A stretch of 5,501 nucleotides of DNA, taken from Azonexus sp. (GTDB lineage: Bacteria; Pseudomonadota; Gammaproteobacteria; Burkholderiales; Rhodocyclaceae). The stretch is from contig JAKLLI010000145.1 in the NCBI GenBank assembly GCA_023150195.1, forward strand, positions 1 through 5,501, given 5' to 3'. Position numbers and translations under genes: made by a program. Positions 1-5,501 of the stretch are shown here, piece after piece. The notes below the pieces were generated by a model. It was not told the origin of the DNA. It saw only the letters and a program-made list of their open reading frames with translations, and searched no databases. How positions within the stretch are numbered: the first letter of the stretch is position 1; each line of letters starts with the position of its first letter.

Positions 1-366
1 CAAGCCGGCATGTTGTTCGAAGCCCGTCTGGGCATGGCGCGTTCCATCATTTTCGACAGCCTCTTTGCGCGTGAAAAGCTGGGCTCGACCGGCCTGGGTC
101 AGGGCGTCGCGATTCCCCATGGGCGCATCAAGGGACTGAAGCAGGCCGCGGGTGCCTTGATCCGCCTTGCCGCACCCATTCCGTTCGATTCGCCGGATAG
201 ACGTCCGGTGACCCTGTTGTTTGTCCTGCTCGTGCCTGAACAGGCGACGGAAGAACATCTGCAAATCCTGTCCGAACTGGCCCAGCGATTTTCGGATCGC
301 AGCTTCCGCGACGCCTTGCAGGCGGCCGTCGACGCTGAGGCGGTGATTTCCCTGTTCAGCGCCTGA
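1..366 (+). CDS. ptsN: PTS IIA-like nitrogen regulatory protein PtsN, 5'-truncated by the window edge
   Basis: EIIA-Ntr, the terminal phosphate acceptor of the regulatory PTS (EI-Ntr, NPr, EIIA-Ntr). In other proteobacteria it is cytoplasmic and acts by binding targets such as potassium transporters and kinases rather than by moving sugar. The frame is open from base 1 and ends at TGA 364-366, so 121 residues are visible. The family is usually about 150-160 residues, so roughly 30-35 N-terminal residues lie outside the window; the ATG at position 10 is internal. The diagnostic segment TGLGQGVAIPHGR carries the phospho-accepting histidine, codon 118-120. The C-terminal part (PVTLLFVLLVPEQ, then EEHLQILSELAQRFSD) matches the EIIA fold of this family. 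hprK follows after 9 bases in the same reading frame, so the two are almost certainly co-transcribed and probably translationally coupled. The identification is firm. Confidence 0.93.
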   Translation, partial: QAGMLFEARLGMARSIIFDSLFAREKLGSTGLGQGVAIPHGRIKGLKQAAGALIRLAAPIPFDSPDRRPVTLLFVLLVPEQATEEHLQILSELAQRFSDRSFRDALQAAVDAEAVISLFSA

Positions 367-375
367 GATCCGCCG

Positions 376-1311
376 GTGCGCCACATCCGTTTCGAGCAGC
401 TATACGAAGATAATCGGGAGAAGCTGCTTTTTTCGTGGGTGTTGGCGCATCAAAGCGAGCGGCGCATCGAACTCAAGGCGGTCAGCAATTACGGTGCTGA
501 TGTCGTCGGTCACATCAACATCATCCATCCCGAGCGTTTGCAGGTATTGGGTCAGGCGGAATACGACTGGGCCATGCGCATCGGCGAACGGCGTTTTGGC
601 CAGATGTTCACCGACCTGCTGGCGGCCAATACGCCGGCGGTGATTGTCGCCGATGGGCTGACCCCGCCACCGGTCGTCGTGGAAGCCTGTGCCGCTTCTG
701 GTACGCCGCTGATCCTTTCACCCAAGCCTTGCTCTGCGGTTATTGACCAGTTGCGCATCTACCTGTCAGCGCGCCTGGCAGATACCGTGAATCTGCACGG
801 GGTCTATATGGACGTGCTGGGCATGGGCGTCTTGATCACCGGAGATTCCGGTGTGGGCAAATCGGAGCTGGCGCTGGAACTGATTTCGCGTGGCCATGGT
901 CTGGTTGCCGATGATGTGGTGGAAATGGCCCGGATTGCGCCGACCACTATTGAAGGTCGCTGTCCCGGCATGCTGCGCGATTTTCTGGAAGTCCGGGGCC
1001 TGGGTTTACTCAATATCCGGACCATCTTTGGTGAAACCGCTTCACGGCGCAAGATGAAACTCAAGCTCATCGTTCATCTGCAAAAAACCATGGCTGCCGC
1101 CGACGCGCCCCGTTTGCCGCTGGATGCCCAGACCCAGGAAATTCTCGGGGTGCCCATTCGCAAGGTCGTCATTCCGGTGGCCGCCGGCCGCAATCTCGCC
1201 GTCCTGCTGGAAGCCGCTGTTCGCAACACCATCCTGCAGTACCGCGGCATCGACAGCATGCAGGACTTCATGGAGCGACAGCAACGCATGATGCTTGACG
1301 AAGATAACTGA
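376..1311 (+). CDS. hprK: HPr kinase/phosphorylase
   Basis: Bifunctional enzyme that phosphorylates an HPr-type carrier on serine using ATP or pyrophosphate, and removes that phosphate by phosphorolysis. It is 311 residues long, the normal family length. An N-terminal domain (about 1-130) precedes the kinase domain (about 131-305). Visible active-site elements are His141 in HGVYMDVLG, the P-loop GDSGVGKS (156-163, Lys162), the Asp179-Asp180 pair, Glu205 at the start of the HprK signature EVRGLGLLNI, and Arg246. Each sits one position from the residue number I recall for the Lactobacillus casei enzyme. The C-terminal VAAGRNLAVLLEAAVRN segment is also typical. The start is GTG 376: the ptsN stop at 364-366 is in frame just upstream, and the first residues (QLYEDNRE) match family N-termini. 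No clear Shine-Dalgarno is seen, consistent with coupling to ptsN. In many proteobacteria rapZ follows, but here it does not. No HPr gene is in the window. Confidence 0.97.
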   Translation: MRHIRFEQLYEDNREKLLFSWVLAHQSERRIELKAVSNYGADVVGHINIIHPERLQVLGQAEYDWAMRIGERRFGQMFTDLLAANTPAVIVADGLTPPPVVVEACAASGTPLILSPKPCSAVIDQLRIYLSARLADTVNLHGVYMDVLGMGVLITGDSGVGKSELALELISRGHGLVADDVVEMARIAPTTIEGRCPGMLRDFLEVRGLGLLNIRTIFGETASRRKMKLKLIVHLQKTMAAADAPRLPLDAQTQEILGVPIRKVVIPVAAGRNLAVLLEAAVRNTILQYRGIDSMQDFMERQQRMMLDEDN

Positions 1312-1353
1312 TCCGCCGGATAGTCCGTCGGGCAGTATTTCCCCTTCCCTTAC

Positions 1354-1358
1354 AGGAG
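1354..1358 (+). promoter_or_regulatory. Shine-Dalgarno for the PsiF-repeat gene
   Basis: AGGAG lies 6 bases before the ATG at 1365. It is the strongest ribosome binding site on the plus strand of the window and fixes the start of the next gene. The 53-base gap after hprK shows no convincing -35/-10 pair, so it is unclear whether this gene is read from its own promoter or from the ptsN-hprK transcript. Confidence 0.8.
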
Positions 1359-1364
1359 AACAGC

Positions 1365-1724
1365 ATGAAATCATGGATTGCAGCGATTGTGTTGGGCTTG
1401 TCGTTTGGCGTGGTTCACGCCGCGGATCTGTGCGAATCGCAGGCCGCCGAGAAGAAACTCGCCGGGGCTGCTAAAAACAGCTTTGTGAAAAAATGCCGTG
1501 CCGATGCGGGGGTTGCGGGCGGTAATGCCTGTGAAGACCGTGCCAAGGAGAAGAAGCTCGCGGGTGCGGCAAAAAACAGTTTCATGAAAAAGTGTCAGGC
1601 TGATGCCGGGCAAGGAGCGCCGGGTCAGACCGCCTGTGAGGCCGGCGCCAAGGAAAAGAAGCTGGCGGGGGCTGCCAAGAACAGCTTCATGAAGAAATGT
1701 CTTGCGGATGCCGCTGCTGGTTAA
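1365..1724 (+). CDS. Secreted PsiF-repeat protein with three repeats
   Basis: Small predicted periplasmic protein of 119 residues. A signal peptide covers residues 1-19 (Lys2, a hydrophobic stretch IAAIVLGLSFGVV, cleavage expected after VHA). The mature part is three copies of a lysine-rich unit with the core EKKLAGAAKNSF and one cysteine at each end: Cys23/Cys44, Cys56/Cys77 and Cys91/Cys112, each pair exactly 21 residues apart. This matches the PsiF repeat (C, A, L-G, then FM and C at similar spacing) of the E. coli phosphate-starvation-inducible protein PsiF, which as I recall carries two repeats. The biochemical role of PsiF is unknown, and phosphate control is not shown here because I see no Pho box. 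The paired cysteines could form one disulfide per repeat in the periplasm; that is inference. Linkers between repeats are rich in Gly, Ala and Pro. No function should be assigned beyond family membership. Confidence 0.88.
   Translation: MKSWIAAIVLGLSFGVVHAADLCESQAAEKKLAGAAKNSFVKKCRADAGVAGGNACEDRAKEKKLAGAAKNSFMKKCQADAGQGAPGQTACEAGAKEKKLAGAAKNSFMKKCLADAAAG
1428..1712 (+). repeat. Three in-gene repeats encoding PsiF units
   Basis: Three 81-base, 27-codon units lie at 1428-1508, 1527-1607 and 1632-1712, separated by linkers of 18 and 24 bases. Over the 16-codon core from EKK to the second cysteine, units 2 and 3 encode the same protein but differ at nine codons, all synonymous. Units 1 and 2, and units 1 and 3, each also show nine synonymous changes plus a single Val/Met change. 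The repeats are therefore conserved as protein rather than as DNA and are not a recent slippage expansion. Confidence 0.9.
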
Positions 1725-1750
1725 GCGTGCCTAATACGGGCGAATCCAGG

Positions 1751-1769
1751 GGGCGCACGCGGTGCGCCC
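1751..1769 (+). terminator. GC-rich hairpin between convergent genes, probable terminator
   Basis: A perfect 8-bp stem (GGGCGCAC with GTGCGCCC) around the 3-base loop GCG, followed on the plus strand by TTT (1770-1772). It begins 26 bases after the PsiF-repeat gene stop. The T tract is short, so termination efficiency is uncertain. G-U and A-T pairs at 1748-1750 with 1770-1772 could extend the stem. On the minus strand the same hairpin lies just after the cyclase gene stop at 1777 but is followed by CCTGG with no T run, so it may only be a weak terminator or a 3'-end stabiliser in that direction. Confidence 0.65.
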
Positions 1770-1776
1770 TTTGCGG

Positions 1777-2670
1777 TCAACAGTGATCGAAGGCCAGTTT
1801 TTCGGTGCCGGGATCATTCAGGTTTGAGCCAAAACTCAGAACGCCGGCCCCCTCCAGCAGCATTTCACCGCGCCTGACGGCAACCGCCTGGCGATTCCCC
1901 ACCCGCACAAAGCTCCCGTTGGTGCTGGTGTCGACCAGATAATAGCCTTCATGACGTCTTTCGATCCGCGCATGCTGGCGTGAGGCCTTGCGGTCTTCGA
2001 TCAAGAGCTGACTGGAAGGGTCTCTACCCAGCGTGATGATGGGATTGTGTTCGTCGAGCAGGATAACCTCCCCTTGATACCGCAGGCGCAGGCGATCGAT
2101 GGCCAGGGTGCTGAAGGGCCCAAACATGGAGTGCATCTGGTTGGCGGCCGGCTGGGCAGGCCACTCGATCTGGAAAACATCCAGCGTCCGGTTATCTTCC
2201 TTGACGGCTTGATCCAGGCGAGCCAGCACTTTCACGACGCCGCCGGGCTTGAGCGCATTGACCACGCGGTTACTACAAAGAATCTGGCCGCTGTGGGCCA
2301 GGCCAGCGATTCTCGCGGTAGTGTCCAGCAATTTTTCTGGCGGACGCTTGCTGTCCGGCAGGCTTTCACCGGCGTGCAAACCAATTCTCAGACCAAGTTT
2401 CAGGCCGGTGACCGGCGGCAAGGCCGCCAGCCGCTGCTGCATGTTGATAGCGGCCTGACAGGCCGCTTCGCCTGAGGTGAATAAAGCGAGCATTTCATCG
2501 CCGGCAAGTTGTAGCGTTTCGCCACCGTAAGCTTCCAGCGAACGATTCATGCGTTTGACGCAACGTTCGATGGCGCGCGCGGCTTCCCGATCGTTCAGTC
2601 GTTCATAGAGGCCGGCACTGCCACACACGTCAGCAACCATGACAAAGACGGGCGGTGGGCGTTGAATCAT
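1777..2670 (-). CDS. Class III adenylate/guanylate cyclase-like domain fused to an FHA domain; cyclase site appears degenerate
   Basis: 297-residue, predicted soluble signalling protein. Residues about 5-170 form a class III nucleotide cyclase homology domain (FVMVADVCGSAGLYERL, GDEMLALF, LRIGLHAGE, TARIAGLAHSGQI). Residues about 185-285 form an FHA phosphothreonine-binding domain with the expected GR (215-216), SRQH (Ser230, His233) and STNGSF (Asn251). Both metal-binding aspartates (Asp14, Asp58) and the catalytic arginine (Arg120) are present. The lysine that normally reads the purine base is Gln54, and the asparagine normally four residues before the arginine is Asp116. The stretch where the adenine-selecting Asp/Thr is expected reads SKRPPEK and does not align well. 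It may therefore be weakly active, of altered specificity, or a non-catalytic nucleotide sensor. The start is set at ATG 2670 because GGAGG sits 7 bases upstream; the longer in-frame start at 2808 would run 80 bases into ttcA and lacks family-like sequence. It lies 58 bases downstream of ttcA. Confidence 0.88.
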   Translation of the reverse strand: MIQRPPPVFVMVADVCGSAGLYERLNDREAARAIERCVKRMNRSLEAYGGETLQLAGDEMLALFTSGEAACQAAINMQQRLAALPPVTGLKLGLRIGLHAGESLPDSKRPPEKLLDTTARIAGLAHSGQILCSNRVVNALKPGGVVKVLARLDQAVKEDNRTLDVFQIEWPAQPAANQMHSMFGPFSTLAIDRLRLRYQGEVILLDEHNPIITLGRDPSSQLLIEDRKASRQHARIERRHEGYYLVDTSTNGSFVRVGNRQAVAVRRGEMLLEGAGVLSFGSNLNDPGTEKLAFDHC

Positions 2671-2677
2671 GGCGAGG

Positions 2678-2682
2678 CCTCC
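2678..2682 (-). promoter_or_regulatory. Shine-Dalgarno that decides the cyclase/FHA start
   Basis: On the minus strand GGAGG ends 7 bases before the ATG at 2670-2668. This near-consensus site, together with the cyclase domain beginning a few residues later, supports the 297-residue product over the 343-residue reading that starts inside ttcA. Confidence 0.85.
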
Positions 2683-2698
2683 AGAAAAGCATTTGCCG

Positions 2699-2704
2699 AT
2701 TATA
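2699..2704 (-). promoter_or_regulatory. Possible -10 element of an internal promoter for the cyclase/FHA gene
   Basis: The minus strand reads TATAAT, a perfect sigma-70 -10 hexamer, in the 58-base gap after ttcA. Transcription would start near 2692, leaving a leader of about 20 bases that contains the Shine-Dalgarno. No good -35 is found at 16-18 bases; TTGAGC at 2732-2727 is 22 bases away, too far. An activator-dependent promoter or a chance match are both possible. Confidence 0.4.
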
Positions 2705-2728
2705 TGACAGCCGGGGCAGGAAGGCGGC

Positions 2729-3607
2729 TCAAACGGACCATTGAACGGGCGTTCCCGAAAAGACAGGGGGCATTTCCGGCGCGTCAAAGGCGATATCCCC
2801 TTCCTCAACCGGGGTCTCCAGTGTCAGTCCGCGAAAATCAAAAAGCTGATTGTCAGCCAGGTGGGAGGGCACCACGTTCTGCAAGGCGGTGAACACGGCT
2901 TCGGTCCGGCCGGGATAGCGCTTGTCCCAGTCCTGCATCATTTCGCGGATTTTCTGTCGTTGCAGATTTTCCTGAGAGCCGCACAGATTGCAGGGGATGA
3001 TGGGGTAGGCCATGCCGCGGGCGAATTTGGCAATATCCGCTTCCGGGCAATACGCAAGGGGGCGAATCACAACGTGTGCGCCGTCGTCGGTCACCAGTTT
3101 GGGCGGCATGGCTTTGGTCTTGCCGCCGAACAACAGGTTAAGGAAGAAAGTGTGCACCATGTCGTCGCGATGATGGCCAAGCGCGATCTTGTTGGCCCCC
3201 AGTTCCTTGGCGGTACGGTAGATGATGCCGCGGCGCAGACGCGAACACAGCGAGCAGGTCGTCTTGCCTTCCGGGATCTTTTCCTTGACCACCGAATAGG
3301 TGTCGGCCTCAACGATTCGGTGTTCGATCCCGATGGATTCGAAATAGGCCGGCAATACATCCGCCGGGAATCCCGGTTGTTTCTGGTCCAGATTCATCGC
3401 GATCAGGCGAAATTTCACCGGGGCGCGTTGTTGCAGGGCCATCAGCATGCTCAGCAGGGTGTAGGAATCCTTGCCTCCGGAGCAGCAGACCAGAATGGTG
3501 TCGCCGTCCTCGATCATGTTGTAGTCCATGATCGCCTTCCCGGTACGCCCTTCCAGGAATTTGCGCAGTTTTTGCAGGGTATGGGAGGGGGAGGCAATAT
3601 CGGTCAT
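2729..3607 (-). CDS. ttcA: tRNA 2-thiocytidine(32) synthetase TtcA
   Basis: ATP-dependent, iron-sulfur enzyme that replaces the oxygen at position 2 of cytidine 32 in the tRNA anticodon loop with sulfur. It is 292 residues, close to the E. coli protein (about 311). The PP-loop is CSGGKDSY (Ser43 to Ser48), which adenylates the base. The family cysteine motifs are present: Cys118-SL-Cys121 followed by [16 protein letters not shown], and [13 protein letters not shown] (Cys206, Cys209). Cluster ligands in TtcA come from these two regions. GHHRDD (144-149) is the other conserved ATPase-site segment. The start at ATG 3607 keeps the family N-terminal helix ([16 protein letters not shown]) before the PP-loop, but no clear Shine-Dalgarno precedes it. 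It lies 34 bases downstream of the hybrid kinase and 58 bases upstream of the cyclase/FHA gene, all on the same strand. Confidence 0.96.
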   Translation of the reverse strand: MTDIASPSHTLQKLRKFLEGRTGKAIMDYNMIEDGDTILVCCSGGKDSYTLLSMLMALQQRAPVKFRLIAMNLDQKQPGFPADVLPAYFESIGIEHRIVEADTYSVVKEKIPEGKTTCSLCSRLRRGIIYRTAKELGANKIALGHHRDDMVHTFFLNLLFGGKTKAMPPKLVTDDGAHVVIRPLAYCPEADIAKFARGMAYPIIPCNLCGSQENLQRQKIREMMQDWDKRYPGRTEAVFTALQNVVPSHLADNQLFDFRGLTLETPVEEGDIAFDAPEMPPVFSGTPVQWSV

Positions 3608-3641
3608 CGGCGGCTGGCGGCAATTACAAACGGCCCGTAGT

Positions 3642-5501
3642 TTACCCCGAGAACGTCGGCGACATGCGCCCCGCTGCGTTGGCCAGTTTCTCCTGAAGAT
3701 CGCCGGCGCGGATGGGCTTGGCCAGATAGTCGTTCATCCCTGCCGCAAAACAGTCGAGCTGATCTTCGCGGGTGGCGGCGGCGGTCATGGCAATGATGGT
3801 AGATGCACTGCGCCCGGCTTCCTGTTCAAAGCGACGAATCCGGCGGGTGGCCTCGATGCCGCCCATGACGGGCATTTGCAGGTCCATCAGGATGACATCA
3901 AAGCGCTGGTTGGCGCAGCAGTCCACGGCTTCCTGACCATCGCCGGCGAGCGTGATGCGATGTCCCCATTTACCGAGCAGGGTCAAGGCGAGTTTTTGAT
4001 TGATGGGATGGTCTTCGACCAACAGGATGTCGAGCGTTGCAGGCTGGACATCGACGACCGGTGTGCCGGGTGTTGTGCTGACGTCCTGTACAGGCTGGAA
4101 CGGCAAGCGGAAGCTGAAATGGCTGCCCTGCCCCGGCGTGCTTTCCACCCGGATGTCGCCGCCCAGCAATTCGACCAGGCAGCGACAAATTGATAGCCCC
4201 AGTCCGGAGCCGCCGTAGCGACGTGTGGTGGAGGTGTCTTCTTGCGAGAAGGCATCGAAGATGACCTGCTGCTTTTCCGGTGCAATGCCGATGCCGGTAT
4301 CAATCACCGAAAATTCGATTTCCAGGCAGTCGCCATGGGTCGCGTGGGCGCTTGCATGCAAGCTGACGCTGCCCTGGGCGGTGAACTTGATCGCATTGGC
4401 AATCAGGTTGATCAGAATCTGCCGCAGCCGGTTGGGGTCGCCATTGACCTGGGTCGGCAAATCAGGCGACAGATGCCCGATCAAGGCCAGCCCTTTTTCC
4501 TCTGCCGCCATCTGGAGCGTGCGCAAGGTGACGCGCAGCAATTCCGGCAAATCGAACTGGATGTGCTCGACGATCAGCTTGCCGGCTTCGATCTTGGAAA
4601 AATCGAGGATGTCGTTGAGCAGTGCCAGCAGCGACTCGCCCGAGGCGCGAATGATGTTCAGGTAGTCCCGCTGCTCTGGATTCAGGGGCGTATCCAGCGC
4701 CAGTTCGGTCATCCCAATGACGCCGTTCATCGGGGTACGGATTTCATGACTCATATTGGCGAGGAAGTCGCTCTTCGCCCGATTAGCCGCTTCGGCTGCC
4801 TCCTTGGCCTGTTGCAAGGCCGCCTTGGCGTTTTTATGGGCGGTGATTTCCGTGCGGATCGCAATGTACTGCGCCGGTTGGCCAGCCGCATCCAGTAGCG
4901 GCACGATGGTGGCGTCCACCCAATACAGCTGGCCGGACTTGGTCAAATTGCAGATTTCGCCCTGCCAGACCTGGCCGGCCCGGATGCATTGCCAGAGTTC
5001 GCTGAAAAACGCATCGGAATGCACGCCGGATTTCACCATCCGGTGGTTGCGACCGATCAATTCGTCGCGGGCATAGCCGCTGATCGCACAGAAGCGGTCG
5101 TTGGCATACACGATGACGCCATCGGCGTCGGTCACGCTGACAATCGCGTGCTGGTCGAGGGCAAATTTCTGATTGGCCAGTTCCCGACGGTTGGTTTCAT
5201 TTTCCGTGATCAGGGCAGTGATTTTTTCCGAGAGGACGGCCAGGTCGTCACTGTCGGCGCTATCCTGCGCCTGCATCTCTGGCAGCAGGGTGCGCAAGAC
5301 GCCACGTAGTGCCGCCAGCGCATTTTCCCGTCCCTGCAGTTCCAGGCGAATTTTCTCGTTGACCGCAGTCAGTTCATCCGACGAAATTTCCAGGCTGCGG
5401 GTGCGTAATTCCAGATCACGCTCATATTGCTCATAGCTACAGTCAACCATCTCTACAAACTTGCCAAATCCAGTGAGCAGACCCGCGACCCGAGGGTCGC
5501 C
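3642..5501 (-). CDS. PAS hybrid sensor histidine kinase with C-terminal receiver; 5' end probably beyond the window
   Basis: Numbering from ATG 5450 (602 residues). Order: coiled coil, about 5-100 (two heptad-like stretches joined by an acidic linker near 60-70); one PAS/PAC sensor domain, about 95-205; dimerisation/phosphoacceptor domain with [10 protein letters not shown] (His235); ATPase domain with N box (Asn348, Asn352), G1 DTGIGI (384-389), FDAFSQED, and G2 GGSGLGL (413-419); receiver, about 474-595, with Glu479-Asp480, phosphoacceptor Asp523 in [11 protein letters not shown], Thr556 and Lys578. All key residues are present, so autophosphorylation and transfer to the receiver are expected. 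No HPt domain is fused and none is in the window, so onward transfer would need a separate HPt protein. No membrane segment is seen, but the N-terminus may be missing: the frame stays open from 5451 to the edge, reads as plausible protein ([12 protein letters not shown]), and ATG 5450 has no good Shine-Dalgarno. The PAS ligand cannot be told from sequence. The stop is TAA at 3644-3642. Confidence 0.93.
   Translation of the reverse strand, partial: GDPRVAGLLTGFGKFVEMVDCSYEQYERDLELRTRSLEISSDELTAVNEKIRLELQGRENALAALRGVLRTLLPEMQAQDSADSDDLAVLSEKITALITENETNRRELANQKFALDQHAIVSVTDADGVIVYANDRFCAISGYARDELIGRNHRMVKSGVHSDAFFSELWQCIRAGQVWQGEICNLTKSGQLYWVDATIVPLLDAAGQPAQYIAIRTEITAHKNAKAALQQAKEAAEAANRAKSDFLANMSHEIRTPMNGVIGMTELALDTPLNPEQRDYLNIIRASGESLLALLNDILDFSKIEAGKLIVEHIQFDLPELLRVTLRTLQMAAEEKGLALIGHLSPDLPTQVNGDPNRLRQILINLIANAIKFTAQGSVSLHASAHATHGDCLEIEFSVIDTGIGIAPEKQQVIFDAFSQEDTSTTRRYGGSGLGLSICRCLVELLGGDIRVESTPGQGSHFSFRLPFQPVQDVSTTPGTPVVDVQPATLDILLVEDHPINQKLALTLLGKWGHRITLAGDGQEAVDCCANQRFDVILMDLQMPVMGGIEATRRIRRFEQEAGRSASTIIAMTAAATREDQLDCFAAGMNDYLAKPIRAGDLQEKLANAAGRMSPTFSG

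Noticed and set aside
367..1319. The same 10-mer GATCCGCCGG occurs at or beside the stop codons of ptsN (367-376) and hprK (1310-1319).
   Set aside because: Only two copies, GC-rich and short, with no further similarity around them. Chance is the simplest reading.
1042..1374. Minus-strand open frame of 110 codons spanning the end of hprK and the gap before the PsiF gene.
   Set aside because: It is mostly antisense to the conserved hprK C-terminus and has no recognisable protein signature.
1428..1712. Regularly spaced repeats that could suggest a CRISPR-like or other DNA repeat array.
   Set aside because: They are in-frame coding repeats of a PsiF-family protein that diverge at synonymous sites, with no constant DNA repeat.
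2671..2808. A 46-residue N-terminal extension of the cyclase/FHA protein starting inside ttcA.
   Set aside because: The GGAGG site points to ATG 2670, the extension overlaps ttcA by 80 bases, and its sequence is Pro/Arg/Cys-rich and unlike a cyclase N-terminus.
2741..3640. A 299-codon open frame on the plus strand opposite ttcA.
   Set aside because: It mirrors ttcA almost exactly, its translation has no recognisable domain, and ttcA has every catalytic motif. It is a by-product of GC-rich codon use.
3528..4898. Long plus-strand open frames (3528-4193 and 4242-4898) opposite the hybrid kinase.
   Set aside because: They lie antisense to the intact ATPase and receiver domains, show no family motifs and have no ribosome sites that I could support.

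Overview
The window looks like ordinary chromosome from a GC-rich proteobacterium, most likely a betaproteobacterium. The evidence is a ptsN gene followed directly by a full-length HPr kinase (hprK), a cyclase-FHA protein of a type I associate with betaproteobacteria, and a PAS hybrid histidine kinase. This placement is inferred from gene content and remembered family patterns, not from a search. I see no insertion sequence, phage gene, CRISPR array, tRNA or rRNA.

Layout. Two groups of genes converge near position 1750. On the plus strand are the 3' part of ptsN (cut by the left edge), hprK (376-1311) and a small secreted PsiF-repeat protein (1365-1724). A GC-rich hairpin at 1751-1769 follows. 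On the minus strand, reading from the right edge leftward, are a hybrid sensor kinase (3642 to the right edge, probably cut), ttcA (2729-3607) and a class III cyclase-like/FHA protein (1777-2670). Gaps on the minus strand are 34 and 58 bases, so the three may be co-transcribed, although a perfect TATAAT just upstream of the cyclase gene suggests it also has its own promoter. No stretch over 300 bases lacks a gene.

How the genes work together. PtsN and HprK belong to the regulatory phosphotransferase system (PTS-Ntr). PtsN takes a phosphoryl group on a histidine from an HPr-type carrier, and HprK phosphorylates or dephosphorylates such a carrier on a serine. The carrier itself is not in the window. 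The minus-strand group combines signalling (sensor kinase; cyclase/FHA) with tRNA thiolation (TtcA, an iron-sulfur enzyme), and no functional link between them is proven.

The point most worth a second look is the cyclase-like domain. It keeps both metal-binding aspartates and the catalytic arginine but appears to have lost the substrate-specifying lysine and the conserved asparagine, while its FHA domain is intact. The second is the PsiF-family protein, whose three repeats are nearly identical in protein but strongly divergent in codons. I found no convincing new multi-gene system.
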